A stretch of 49,157 nt of DNA. Origin: Lawsonibacter sp. (GTDB taxonomy: Bacteria; Bacillota; Clostridia; Oscillospirales; Oscillospiraceae). Made by a program: the position numbers and the translations under genes. The notes under the pieces are model-generated. The model did no database searches and was not told the DNA's origin. It was given only the letters and a program-made list of their open reading frames with translations. Shown here piece by piece: positions 35,218-43,454 of the stretch. The stretch is taken from positions 1 through 49,157 of the forward strand of contig JAAVYL010000086.1 of NCBI GenBank assembly GCA_022791075.1, given 5' to 3'. Position 1 is the first letter of the stretch; the number at the start of each line of letters is the position of its first letter.

Positions 35218-37020
35218 ATGAAAAAAAGTCTGCGCACTCCCCTGGCAGCCCTGGCCGCGGCGGCTGTGATGACCCTGCTGGCGGCCTCCGGCCTGCTGAA
35301 CAAGGCGGACTGGGCCGCCTCAGACGCCTGGTACCAGAGCCGCAGCGCCCCGGAGGAGGATATTGTCCTGGTGGGCATCGACCAGCGGGCCGTGGATGAG
35401 ATCGGCCCCTATCAGGAGTGGGGCCGGGACATTATCACCATGGCCATTGAGGCCCTGAATGAGTCTGAGGACTGCCGCCCGGCGGCTATCGCTGTGGACG
35501 TCCTCTATGCGGGTGAGACGGACCCGGAGACGGACCAGTGGCTGGCAGAGGCTGCCGGCAGCTATGACAATGTGGTGACGGCCTGCGCCGCCCAGATTGC
35601 GGACACCTTCCAGGAGAGCGGCGAGGGCCTCTTCCGCCGGGAACGGTTCACCATCCTGGGCCTGGAGGAGCCCTACGCCGCCCTCCGTCAGGCCACCACC
35701 CAGGGGCATATCAACGCCATGCTGGACACGGACGGCATCCTTCGCCACCATTTGCTCTACCTGGACCTGCCCGACGGGCGGCGCCTCCCTTCCATGGCGC
35801 TGGCGGCGGCGGAGAAGTACTGGGAATTTCACGGTCTGGAGCCTGTGGCCCCGCCCCCCACTGACGGCCACGGCTTCTGGTATCTGCCCTTTGCCGGAGA
35901 GCCGGGAGATTTTGATGCGGGAATCTCTGTGGCCGACCTGGTGGCGGGGGAGGTCCCGGCGGATTACTTTGCCGGAAAGGTGGTCTTCATTGGCCCCTAT
36001 ACCGTGGGCCTTCAGGACAACTATGTCACTTCGGCGGACCACGCACGGCCCATGTACGGCGTGGAGTATCAGGCCAACGCAGTCCAGGCGCTCCTTCTGG
36101 GCGAACACAAGGGGGAGGTGGGGGACGCCCCCCAGCTAGCGGTGCTTTTTGCGGTGCTGCTGGTCTCCTTCATTCTGTTCTGGCAGCGGGGCGTTGCGCT
36201 GTCCACTGCGCTTTGGGCTGCGGTCTGCGGCGGCTGGCTGGCGCTGAGCCGCCTGCTGTACGGCCAGGGCCTAGTGCTGCACGTGATATGGATCCCTCTG
36301 GGGGTTACGATTCTCTATGTGGCGTGTATCGCCTTGAATTACATCCGTTCGGCCCTGGAGAAGCGGCGGGTCACCGCCACCTTTAAACGCTATGTGGCCC
36401 CGGAGATTGTCAACGAGATTCTGAAGGAGGGCTCCGACGCCCTGGAGCTGGGCGGAAAACTGACAAACATTGCGGTGCTGTTTGTGGACGTCCGCGGCTT
36501 TACCACCATGTCCGAGCGGCTCCAGCCCAAGCAGGTGGTAGAGATTTTAAACCGCTATCTGACCCTGATTGCCGACTGTATCCTGAAAAACGGCGGCACC
36601 CTGGATAAGTTTGTAGGGGATGCGGCCATGGCCTTCTGGGGGGCGCCGCTGCCCCAGGAGGACTATGTGATGCAGGCGGTGAAGGCAGCGGCGGACATGG
36701 TCAGCGGCTCCAGAGCCCTGTCTGAGGAGCTGATGGAACGGTTTGGCCAGACGGTATCCTTCGGCATCGGCATTCATATGGGGGACGCCGTGGTGGGCAA
36801 TATCGGTTCCCCGCAGCGGATGGACTACACCGCCATCGGCGACACGGTGAATACCTCCGCCCGGCTGGAGGCCAACGCCCCCGGCGGGACCATCTACATC
36901 TCCCGTGCGGTGGCTGAGCAGCTGGAGGGCCGTATCCGCGTGACCTCTCTGGGAGACAGCGTGAAGCTGAAGGGAAAGGCCGAGGGCTTCGAGGTGCTGA
37001 TTATGGAGGAAATTTTGTGA
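35218..37020 (+). CDS. CHASE2-domain membrane adenylate cyclase (class III)
   Basis: 600 residues: one N-terminal helix (about 8-27), an extracytoplasmic CHASE2 domain (about 40-310; EDIVLVGIDQRAVDEIG, ending YGVEYQANAVQALL), three helices (about 315-385), a short linker (FKRYVAPEIVNEIL) and a class III cyclase domain. Catalytic residues are complete: metal Asp424 (LFVDVRGF) and Asp468 (FVGDAAMAF), adenine-selecting Lys464 with Thr in DYTAIGDTVN, and transition-state Asn/Arg in VNTSARLE. The Lys/Thr pair points to ATP, so cAMP. ATG 35218 is chosen because GAGAGGGGGAG precedes it; the frame from 35170 overlaps the SLH gene. It is the last gene of the operon and probably reads an outside signal through CHASE2. 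Confidence 0.9.
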   Translation: MKKSLRTPLAALAAAAVMTLLAASGLLNKADWAASDAWYQSRSAPEEDIVLVGIDQRAVDEIGPYQEWGRDIITMAIEALNESEDCRPAAIAVDVLYAGETDPETDQWLAEAAGSYDNVVTACAAQIADTFQESGEGLFRRERFTILGLEEPYAALRQATTQGHINAMLDTDGILRHHLLYLDLPDGRRLPSMALAAAEKYWEFHGLEPVAPPPTDGHGFWYLPFAGEPGDFDAGISVADLVAGEVPADYFAGKVVFIGPYTVGLQDNYVTSADHARPMYGVEYQANAVQALLLGEHKGEVGDAPQLAVLFAVLLVSFILFWQRGVALSTALWAAVCGGWLALSRLLYGQGLVLHVIWIPLGVTILYVACIALNYIRSALEKRRVTATFKRYVAPEIVNEILKEGSDALELGGKLTNIAVLFVDVRGFTTMSERLQPKQVVEILNRYLTLIADCILKNGGTLDKFVGDAAMAFWGAPLPQEDYVMQAVKAAADMVSGSRALSEELMERFGQTVSFGIGIHMGDAVVGNIGSPQRMDYTAIGDTVNTSARLEANAPGGTIYISRAVAEQLEGRIRVTSLGDSVKLKGKAEGFEVLIMEEIL

Positions 37021-37025
37021 GAATT

Positions 37026-37058
37026 CCGCCCGCCGTGCTTTCCGGCGGGCGGTTTTTT
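37026..37058 (+). terminator. Rho-independent terminator of the cyclase operon
   Basis: Perfect 10-bp GC stem (37026-37035/37043-37052), 7-base loop, then six T. Confidence 0.93.
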
Positions 37059-37143
37059 GCTGCCTGCGGCCAGGTTGGCTCCCCCACGGCCGGCCGGTTT
37101 TTGCCGCCCTCTGGAGAATTCCTCCAAATTTAGAAAAAGAGTA

Positions 37144-37172
37144 TTGTCAAGGGAAATAAAGGAGTGTATAAT
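37144..37172 (+). promoter_or_regulatory. Promoter of the TetR gene
   Basis: TTGTCA (37144-37149), 17 bases, TATAAT (37167-37172). TGTAT-A-ATACA (about 37166-37176) over the -10 box could be a small operator for the TetR protein itself. Confidence 0.7.
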
Positions 37173-37214
37173 ACATCTCCGAAGCGACAGTGAGCGGAAC
37201 CGGTCTGGAGGGAA

Positions 37215-37835
37215 GTGATTGTTCTGGATGACACCAAAATGCGGATTGTTCTTGCAACTATGAAGGCGGTGCGTCAGTATGGCCTGGAGGGGGTGCGCAT
37301 CCAGAACGTCAGTGAGCTGGCGGGAATTTCTCCGGGGGCGCTGTACCGCTACTTCGAGAGCAAGGACCAAATGATTGTGGAGTGCTTCACCTATGTGGAT
37401 AAGCAGGCGGCGGCAATTTTTGATCACCTGAAATTCAACCCCCTCACCATGCTCAGCAACCCTATGGGAGCGGTGAAAAGCCTGTGGCTGCCCTATTTCC
37501 GCTTTTGGACCTCTCACCCGGACGAGACCATCTTTTATCACCGCTTTCGAGACAGCGCCTTTTTTCCAAAATATGATAAGACTCGGGATTTAACCTATTT
37601 TAATACATTTATCCAAATGGTCCGCCTTTTTAAAAGAGCCTTTCCGGCGCTGGACAAAATCAATCAGGACCTGCTGTGGCTCCATGTCCTCACCTCCACG
37701 GTGATGTATGCCAAATATGTGGTAGAGGGCATCCTGCCCAACAACCAGGAGACAGAGGATACCGTGTTTCAGCTGCTGACCATAGGCCTGAGCGGCTATC
37801 TGAAGCCTAAGAAGCCCCCGGAGAAGCGGGGCTGA
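37215..37835 (+). CDS. TetR/AcrR family transcriptional regulator
   Basis: 206 residues. The N-terminal helix-turn-helix reads VRIQNVSELAGISPGALYRYFESKDQMIVE; the rest is a helical ligand-binding domain with no recognisable family. The start is uncertain: GTG 37215 lies only four bases after GGAGG, and the next in-frame ATG (37239) has no ribosome binding site. A hairpin (37837-37859) sits right after the stop, before the diguanylate cyclase gene, so it may be monocistronic. Its target could be the diguanylate cyclase/PilZ pair or its own promoter. Confidence 0.85.
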   Translation: MIVLDDTKMRIVLATMKAVRQYGLEGVRIQNVSELAGISPGALYRYFESKDQMIVECFTYVDKQAAAIFDHLKFNPLTMLSNPMGAVKSLWLPYFRFWTSHPDETIFYHRFRDSAFFPKYDKTRDLTYFNTFIQMVRLFKRAFPALDKINQDLLWLHVLTSTVMYAKYVVEGILPNNQETEDTVFQLLTIGLSGYLKPKKPPEKRG

Positions 37836-37836
37836 G

Positions 37837-37859
37837 AGACACCCCGCCGGGGGGTGTCT
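37837..37859 (+). terminator. Hairpin after the TetR gene
   Basis: AGACACCCC (37837-37845) pairs with GGGGTGTCT (37851-37859) around five bases. The following TTGACC is poor in T, so termination may be partial. Confidence 0.5.
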
Positions 37860-37946
37860 TTGACCTGTGTAAGTAAATATTTATTTTTAATGCCGGAAGC
37901 ATCCGTTGTTTCCCTGGCTAAACAACCCGATGAGGAGTGTTTCGTG

Positions 37947-38864
37947 ATGGAAAAAATACTGATTGTTGACGACAGCCTTGTGCAGGCCTCCCAGCTGAAG
38001 TCCATCCTGGAGGACGAGTACGAGGTCTCTATTGCGCAGACGGCAGAGGACGGGCTGTCCCGTGTGGGCAGTGAAAACTTTTCCCTGATCCTGCTGGATG
38101 TGGTGATGCCGGGAATGGACGGCTTTACGCTGCTGAAGAAGCTGCAGGAGGAAATCATTACCCAAAGCATTCCGGTTATCCTGATTACCAGCCTCTCTGA
38201 TGCGGCCAGTGAGCAGCGCGGACTTGTGCTGGGAGCGGTTGACTATATTACAAAGCCCTTCAAGTCTCTGATTGTAAAGGCCAGGGTCAACACACACATT
38301 AAGCTGTATAATTACCGCCGGCTGGCGGAGCGGCAGTCCATGACCGATCAGCTGACCGGCATTGCCAACAGGCGCAGGTATGAGCGGTACAGCGCGGTAA
38401 AGTGGCATGAGGCCACCCGGCTGCAGATCCCCTTTTCCATATGTATGTTTGATATTGACCACTTTAAGGTATATAACGACAAGTTTGGCCATCCCGCCGG
38501 CGACAAGGTGATTGCGGCCGTCGCAAAAACCGTGTCCTCCCACCTGAACCGCAATACGGATTTTTTTGCCCGCTACGGCGGAGAGGAATTTGTGTCCATT
38601 ATCCTGGGCTCAGAGTCGGAAAAGGTGTTTGCACATCTGAAAAGAATCCGGCAGGCGGTGGAGGACCTCCATATTGCCCATGATCCCTCCATATCTGAGT
38701 GGGTCACGGTCAGCGTGGGAGGGATTACGGTGATTCCTCCGGTGGACGGCTCCTATGCATATTACTTGAAGGTGGCGGACACAATGCTGTACGATGCCAA
38801 AAAGCATGGCCGGAACAAGGTTGTCTGGGCCGATGAGCAGATGAGACAGCTGTGGGAGAAATAA
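37947..38864 (+). CDS. Response regulator with diguanylate cyclase (receiver-GGDEF, PleD/WspR-like)
   Basis: 305 residues. Receiver domain 1-120: MEKILIVDDSLVQASQL, acceptor Asp51 in LILLDVVMPGMDG, switch Thr in VILITSLSD and Lys in YITKPFKS. The GGDEF domain follows a short coiled linker: DQLTGIANRRRYERY, CMFDIDHFKVYNDKFGH and the active-site GGEEF at 211-215. The inhibitory site RNTD (202-205) sits five residues before it, so product feedback should work. It makes c-di-GMP when phosphorylated. No histidine kinase adjoins; the hybrid kinase at 9.1 kb is one distant candidate. ATG 37947 has AGGAG nine bases upstream; the longer frame from 37854 is rejected. The PilZ gene follows 55 bp later. 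Confidence 0.92.
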   Translation: MEKILIVDDSLVQASQLKSILEDEYEVSIAQTAEDGLSRVGSENFSLILLDVVMPGMDGFTLLKKLQEEIITQSIPVILITSLSDAASEQRGLVLGAVDYITKPFKSLIVKARVNTHIKLYNYRRLAERQSMTDQLTGIANRRRYERYSAVKWHEATRLQIPFSICMFDIDHFKVYNDKFGHPAGDKVIAAVAKTVSSHLNRNTDFFARYGGEEFVSIILGSESEKVFAHLKRIRQAVEDLHIAHDPSISEWVTVSVGGITVIPPVDGSYAYYLKVADTMLYDAKKHGRNKVVWADEQMRQLWEK

Positions 38865-38919
38865 CGGCCTCTCCTGCAGCCGCAGGAGGGCGGAACGTAT
38901 CTGATACAGGAGGTATTTT

Positions 38920-39621
38920 GTGAAGCTGTTTGACTTGTTTGGAAGACGGACAAAGGAGCAGCCGGCCCAGGAGAGCGAAAAAGCGGATGGGACAGAGGAT
39001 ATGGAGCTCTACTCCGGTATGCGGGTGGAGGTGACAACGTTTGAGGGGCGTCTGCTGTTTGTGGCAAAGCTGCTGGGCCTGCACGGAAAAAAGGCGGAGC
39101 TGCATCAGTATTCCGAGGCCGGACTTTCCCGGGAGGAGGAGAGTGAGCCTCTTCCGGTCAAGATCCGCGGGTACAGCGACCATGAGCGAAAGGCTGTATA
39201 TATGGAGGGCGTCATTACGCCCCTGCCTGACAGCAAATGGGCAGTGGAGGAGCTGACGGTCTGCAAAATCAGCAACGACCGCGCCTTTTTCCGGCTCAGC
39301 ACAAATCTGGAAGCCACAGCTACCATGTTCAGCGGCCTGGAGATGGGGGAGAAGCCCTGCCGGCTGCTGAATATCAGCGTGGGCGGAGCCAGCATCAGCT
39401 CCACTTACAGATACCATATGGGAGACAAGTTTTTGCTGAAGGTCAAGCTGCTGGAGGACAGGCCGATTTCTGCGATCTTCAGCCAGGTTGTGCGTATTAT
39501 CGAGAAGGAGGACGCTGAATACGAATATGGCTGCCAGTTCCTGGAGCTGACCGAGGAGGACGAGGGAAAGATCACACAGAATATCTTTGCTGTCCAGCGC
39601 CAGAAGCGGGCCCGGTACTGA
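38920..39621 (+). CDS. PilZ-domain c-di-GMP effector protein
   Basis: 233 residues, GTG start with CAGGAGG seven bases upstream. The N-terminal part (about 30-110) resembles the YcgR-N-like beta barrel (MRVEVTTFEGRLLFVAKLL). The C-terminal PilZ domain has both c-di-GMP motifs: RxxxR as RAFFR (121-125) and the NxSxxG form NISVGG from Asn151. No membrane segment. Encoded directly after a diguanylate cyclase, it is the likely receptor for that signal; YcgR-type proteins usually act on the flagellar motor or on polysaccharide synthesis, but no such genes are here. Confidence 0.87.
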   Translation: MKLFDLFGRRTKEQPAQESEKADGTEDMELYSGMRVEVTTFEGRLLFVAKLLGLHGKKAELHQYSEAGLSREEESEPLPVKIRGYSDHERKAVYMEGVITPLPDSKWAVEELTVCKISNDRAFFRLSTNLEATATMFSGLEMGEKPCRLLNISVGGASISSTYRYHMGDKFLLKVKLLEDRPISAIFSQVVRIIEKEDAEYEYGCQFLELTEEDEGKITQNIFAVQRQKRARY

Positions 39622-39723
39622 AGTGCCCGTGAACCCTGCCGGAGCGAAACCTGATAAATCCAGAGAGTATTTAATAATCTGATTATTTCAAACAGGAATG
39701 CTTGATGCGGAGAGGAGGTCCGC

Positions 39724-39780
39724 ACAGAACAAGGAACCTGAAAAAGCGAGGCTGGCGCTTTTTCAGGTTCCTTGTTCTGT
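39724..39780. terminator. 25-bp perfect inverted repeat between the PilZ gene and the broken XRE gene
   Basis: Arms 39724-39748 and 39756-39780 are exact reverse complements around a 7-base loop. The inner part (AAAAAGCG...CGCTTTTT) looks like a bidirectional terminator for these convergent genes. The far end of the XRE frame (TGA at 39763-39765) lies in it. Confidence 0.75.
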
Positions 39781-40221
39781 ATATAGTTTGGCTGAGTAGA
39801 ATAGAGTCTTCTCATTTTCTGCAAAAAGCTGGTCATTGATGACATTCAGGTCGGTGCGGTGGAGAATTCCATGGGAGATAATAGCATCCCGTTTAAACCT
39901 GGGGTAGAGCTGAGCGTAGGTGGCCTGCTAAAGAATTTGCTGCGTCTGCTCCAGGGTGGCCTCCAGACTGATGCACAGGCAGAGCAGCCTGTCACGGGAG
40001 GGGATGCGCCGGCCGGCAAAGATCTGGTGGAAATACACCTCGCTCATACCGGCCTGCCGGGCCAGACTGGCCTTGGAGAGCTTGCTGCTTTGACAGAGCT
40101 CTCTCAGCTGCCGGAGGAAATCTGCGTTGGCGAAATATTGCGTGTTTTCAGTGATATAGTCCTCAAGACTGGCCTGCTCCATCAGCTCTTTGCTCAAATC
40201 GCCAGTGGTTTTGGACTTCAT
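39763..40221 (-). pseudogene. XRE-type helix-turn-helix regulator interrupted by in-frame TAG
   Basis: Residues 1-97 (starts MKSKTTGDLSKELMEQ; HTH LSKASLARQAGMSEVYFHQIFAGRR) run to a TAG codon (39928-39930). Past the TAG the same frame stays open for 54 more codons with family-like sequence: QATYAQLYPRFKRDAIISHG, then LHRTDLNVINDQLF and ENEKTLF, to TGA at 39763-39765. Related kinase-linked XRE proteins, as I recall them, continue with KQAGYAQLYP, so the stop most likely replaced a Lys codon (AAG to TAG). The short product keeps the DNA-binding part and might still work. It is divergent from the kinase gene; GAGGAGGG precedes ATG. Confidence 0.75.
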
Positions 40222-40321
40222 AGATATACCCTCCTCTTTACAACTGTTCGAAAACTGTATATACTGATTCTACAATGATTTATCAGAAGTTACAATATGC
40301 TGACTGCATAGTATATAGAAT

Positions 40322-41035
40322 TTGAGGGTGATTGACATTTATTCTTGGCTGTTGGAAACACTGCGGACGGAGTTTGAGAGGGTTCGTCTTTTAAAAGAGA
40401 GCTCCAGGGGAAGCGTGGAGCTGATCCGGCACCGGGAGAGGGGGCAGCTTTTCATTCTCCGCCGTTTTACCGGCAGCGGGGAGGTTTACCAGAGGCTGCT
40501 GGGCTGCTCCTGCCGCAATCTGCCGTTGATCTATGAGGCTGCAGAGCAAGGCGGGGAGAACATCGTCATTGAGGAGTATATCGAGGGGGACACCCTGGAT
40601 TTTCTGCTCAGGGGAGCCTTGTGCTCCCCGGCGGAGACCAAAAGGATCCTCTGGCAGCTGTGTCAGGGGCTGTGGGTGCTCCACTCCATGGCCGCCGTCC
40701 ACCGGGACATCAAGCCGGAAAACGTGATACTGCAGGGAACTGACGCGGTGCTCATCGACTTTGACGCCGCCCGCCTCCACAAGCCCGGGGCGGAGGCGGA
40801 CACCCAGGTCCTGGGGACAACCGGCTTCGCCGCCCCGGAGCAGTACGGCCTGGGCCAGTCCGACACCCGGGCAGACATCTATTCCCTTGGCGTGCTGATG
40901 AACGTGATGCTCACCGGCCAGCACCCCTCCAAAAAGCTGGCGGAGGGCCGGCTTGGCCGGGTGATCCAGCGGTGTACCCAGGTCAACCCGGCCAAGCGGT
41001 ATGAAAATGTTCTGCGTCTCATGGAGGTGCTGTGA
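40322..41035 (+). CDS. Serine/threonine protein kinase, short cytoplasmic form
   Basis: About 237 residues, a bare kinase domain. Catalytic loop VHRDIKPENVIL and metal motif LIDFDAAR are intact, as are the activation-end APEQYG and the DIYSLGVLMNVML helix. The N-lobe is unusual: no Gly-rich loop is clear, and the ATP-holding Lys position reads LFILRRF (Arg). The start is unclear: TTG 40322 and GTG 40328 lack a ribosome binding site, while GAGGG lies at 40324-40328 before ATT codons. It overlaps the next gene by one base (TGATG). It forms a pair with the zinc-ribbon membrane protein and probably phosphorylates it or a partner. Confidence 0.8.
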   Translation: MRVIDIYSWLLETLRTEFERVRLLKESSRGSVELIRHRERGQLFILRRFTGSGEVYQRLLGCSCRNLPLIYEAAEQGGENIVIEEYIEGDTLDFLLRGALCSPAETKRILWQLCQGLWVLHSMAAVHRDIKPENVILQGTDAVLIDFDAARLHKPGAEADTQVLGTTGFAAPEQYGLGQSDTRADIYSLGVLMNVMLTGQHPSKKLAEGRLGRVIQRCTQVNPAKRYENVLRLMEVL

Positions 41036-42306
41036 TGGAAAAGCAAAAAACCTGTCCCCACTGCGGGGCCCGGCTGCCTGGGGGGGCCTCCTTCTGCCCC
41101 CATTGCGCTCAGAGCATCCAGGAGCGCAAAGAGGTATCCCCTCCGTGGCATATGCCACGGAGGGCGCTATATAGCGCCCTGATAGTCCTCCTTGCGGCGG
41201 TCTTGGTTCTGGCCTTGACTGTCTGGGTTCAAACTCGCCCCAAGACCTATGAGAGCGACACCGGCGAGCTGCTCTATATCGGCCGCGCCGGAACCTACCG
41301 CCTCTGCCTCTCACGGTCGGACCCTCCGGTCCCCAAACCCGAGAATCACTACCACGCGGTCTTGGACGACCCCTATCGCGATCCCGTCCCGCTGTATGCC
41401 CTTGACCCGGATAGCGGCGAGCCCCTCACGGAGGCCTTTCTGCTGGACGTGGCCTCTATCAGCGCCCGGATCAGCAGCCCTGACAAGTATGTGTCCGTCA
41501 CATGCACAGAGCCCCAGCCCAGCGATTACTACCCCAATGCCGCCGCAGTGACCTTTGTGGACTTCCGGCTCGTGGCGCCGGGGGACTACGGGGCGGAGCT
41601 GGTCTACACCGTCACCATGAAAAACGGGGATACCCTCCGCCTGACCCAGAAGGAGCAGTATTCCAGCATCACCGTCTACCAGTACACCGCCCAAGACGAA
41701 CCTATGGAGACCATCGAGGAGCTCCAGGCTCTGGTAGATCGGGTCACCGCCTCCTCTGATGAATACGACCAGATCTACCTCTACCTCCCCGCTGTCATCT
41801 ATGAGGGCGGACTGACCATGGAGAACCGGTGTATCAACCTCTACGGCAGCATAGGCCCCGATGGACAGCGCACCGCCTTCACTGGCCCCACCCGGATCAC
41901 CTCCCCCCGCGGCGTGCGGGAATTTCACGACATTCACTTTCTGGGCAGCGGACAGGGCACGGGGGTCCGAGCCTTGGGCACCTCGCGGCTCCACCTGACC
42001 AGTTGCCGGGTATCCGGCTGGGAGACCGGCTTTTTGGCGGAGGACCGCACTTGGATCAACGCCGATGAGACCGTTTTTACGGATAATACGGTAGGGATGT
42101 GCTTCAACGCACAGGACACGCCCCTGGTATCTGACAATTTCTACAGCAATAATACCTTCCAAGGAAACGAGACCGCCATCCTGCTGGAGCGCGTCAGCGG
42201 CGACGCCATCCTCGCCTTCCCCGACACGGTGTTCTCCGGCAACGGCACGGACATCGACAACCGCTGCGGCCAGGAGCTGGACCTGGAGGGGACAATATTT
42301 GAGTGA
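41035..42306 (+). CDS. Zinc-ribbon membrane protein with beta-helix-like exterior
   Basis: 423 residues. N-terminal zinc ribbon CPHCGARLPGGASFCPHC, one membrane helix (about 44-65; YSALIVLLAAVLVLALTVWV), then an outside domain. Residues about 225-420 look like a parallel beta-helix (ENRCINLYGSI, FHDIHFLGSG, LHLTSCRVSGW, FTDNTVGMCFN, FYSNNTFQGNETAILLERV), so carbohydrate or wall contact is possible. GGAGG lies seven bases before ATG 41035. With the kinase upstream this is a familiar sensing pair: zinc ribbon inside, sensor outside. Substrate unknown. Confidence 0.82.
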   Translation: MEKQKTCPHCGARLPGGASFCPHCAQSIQERKEVSPPWHMPRRALYSALIVLLAAVLVLALTVWVQTRPKTYESDTGELLYIGRAGTYRLCLSRSDPPVPKPENHYHAVLDDPYRDPVPLYALDPDSGEPLTEAFLLDVASISARISSPDKYVSVTCTEPQPSDYYPNAAAVTFVDFRLVAPGDYGAELVYTVTMKNGDTLRLTQKEQYSSITVYQYTAQDEPMETIEELQALVDRVTASSDEYDQIYLYLPAVIYEGGLTMENRCINLYGSIGPDGQRTAFTGPTRITSPRGVREFHDIHFLGSGQGTGVRALGTSRLHLTSCRVSGWETGFLAEDRTWINADETVFTDNTVGMCFNAQDTPLVSDNFYSNNTFQGNETAILLERVSGDAILAFPDTVFSGNGTDIDNRCGQELDLEGTIFE

Positions 42307-42327
42307 CTCGAAAATATTTTCCCCCTA

Positions 42328-42356
42328 TTGCATCTGAATCCGATGTTTTGTATAAT
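42328..42356 (+). promoter_or_regulatory. Promoter of the PfkB/SIS/RbsD operon
   Basis: TTGCAT (42328-42333), 17 bases, TATAAT (42351-42356). The same box pair and spacing as at the dehydratase promoter. Confidence 0.8.
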
Positions 42357-42404
42357 GGTTCCCACAAGCGCCAGCGTGTCAGCTGAAGAGAGGAGACTGA
42401 GTTT

Positions 42405-43400
42405 ATGCTGAAAAAACCAAAAATTCTTGTGGTGGGCAGCTTCATGATGGACCTGATTGCCTCCACCTCCCGGGCCCCCGCCTCCGGAGAGACGGTCATC
42501 GGCCTGAAGTTCCAGACGGCCCCCGGCGGCAAAGGGGCCAATCAGGCGGTGCAGTGCGCCCGTCTGGGCGCTCAGGTCACCATGGTGGGCCAGGTGGGAG
42601 ACGACGCCTTCGGCAAGATGATGACGCAGACTGCGGCTGAGTCCGGGGTGGATGTGTCCCATGTGACGGTGGATAAGAACGAGTCCTCCGGCGTGGGCCA
42701 CATTGTGCTGGAGGTCACGGAGCATGGAGCGCAGAACCGGATCACCGTGTGTCCTGGGGCCAACTTTACCCTGACCGTGGAGGATGTGTCCTGGCTCAAG
42801 GACAAGATCAGGGAGTATGACCTGGTTATGATGCAGTTTGAGCTGCCCATGCCCGTCATTGAGGCAGTGGCCCAGTGGGCCCATGACGCCGGAGTCATTG
42901 TGATGATCAACCCCGCCCCGGCCGCCCCCATGTCAGACCAGCTTCTCTCCTGCGCCACCTATATCTCCCCCAATGAGCACGAGGCGGCCAGCCTGGCCGG
43001 CCACGCAATCGGGGTGGACGGCGGTATCCACTTTGATGATGTGGAGGTTGTCTCTCAGGCCTTCCAGGCCCGGGGTGTGGAGAACCTCATCATTACCATG
43101 GGGGAAAACGGCTCTATCGTGGCCGGGCGGAACGGGGTCCACCACACCCAGTGCGTGAAAATGCCCCATGTGGCCGACCCGACCGCCGCGGGAGATTCCT
43201 TTGTGGCCGCCTTCTGCACCGGGCTGACCGCCGGACTGCCCCAGGGGGAGGCCCTGGCCTTTGCCAGCCACACCGCAGCCATCACCGTCTCCCGTATGGG
43301 GGCTATGCCCAGCCTGCCCACAGTGGAGGAGGTCCAGGCGCTGCTCCGGGAGCGGGGCTATGCCGGCTTCGACCCCGCTGAGCTGGACGCATTGAAATGA
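42405..43400 (+). CDS. PfkB family sugar kinase (ribokinase-like)
   Basis: 331 residues. N-terminal VVGSFMMDLIAST and the substrate motif TAPGGKGANQAVQCARLGA, then the ATP/anion-hole motif DPTAAGDSFVAAFCTG with the catalytic Asp near residue 265. Closest in pattern to ribokinase. AGAGAGGAG precedes ATG. The next two genes encode an SIS-type sugar-phosphate enzyme and an RbsD/FucU protein, so the operon should phosphorylate and isomerise an aldose; no transporter is included. The sugar may be something other than ribose. Confidence 0.88.
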   Translation: MLKKPKILVVGSFMMDLIASTSRAPASGETVIGLKFQTAPGGKGANQAVQCARLGAQVTMVGQVGDDAFGKMMTQTAAESGVDVSHVTVDKNESSGVGHIVLEVTEHGAQNRITVCPGANFTLTVEDVSWLKDKIREYDLVMMQFELPMPVIEAVAQWAHDAGVIVMINPAPAAPMSDQLLSCATYISPNEHEAASLAGHAIGVDGGIHFDDVEVVSQAFQARGVENLIITMGENGSIVAGRNGVHHTQCVKMPHVADPTAAGDSFVAAFCTGLTAGLPQGEALAFASHTAAITVSRMGAMPSLPTVEEVQALLRERGYAGFDPAELDALK

Positions 43401-43454
43401 GAGAATCCCGCCCCCGCGGGGACGGGAACATGATTGATTACAGGAGTGACGATT

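Noticed and set aside
37861-37946. c-di-GMP riboswitch before the diguanylate cyclase gene
   Set aside because: The leader is AT-rich and short, with none of the conserved GEMM-I or GEMM-II sequence parts that I can recognise.
39405-39845. 146-codon minus-strand frame
   Set aside because: Mostly antisense to the PilZ gene; the part outside it is another frame of the XRE remnant.
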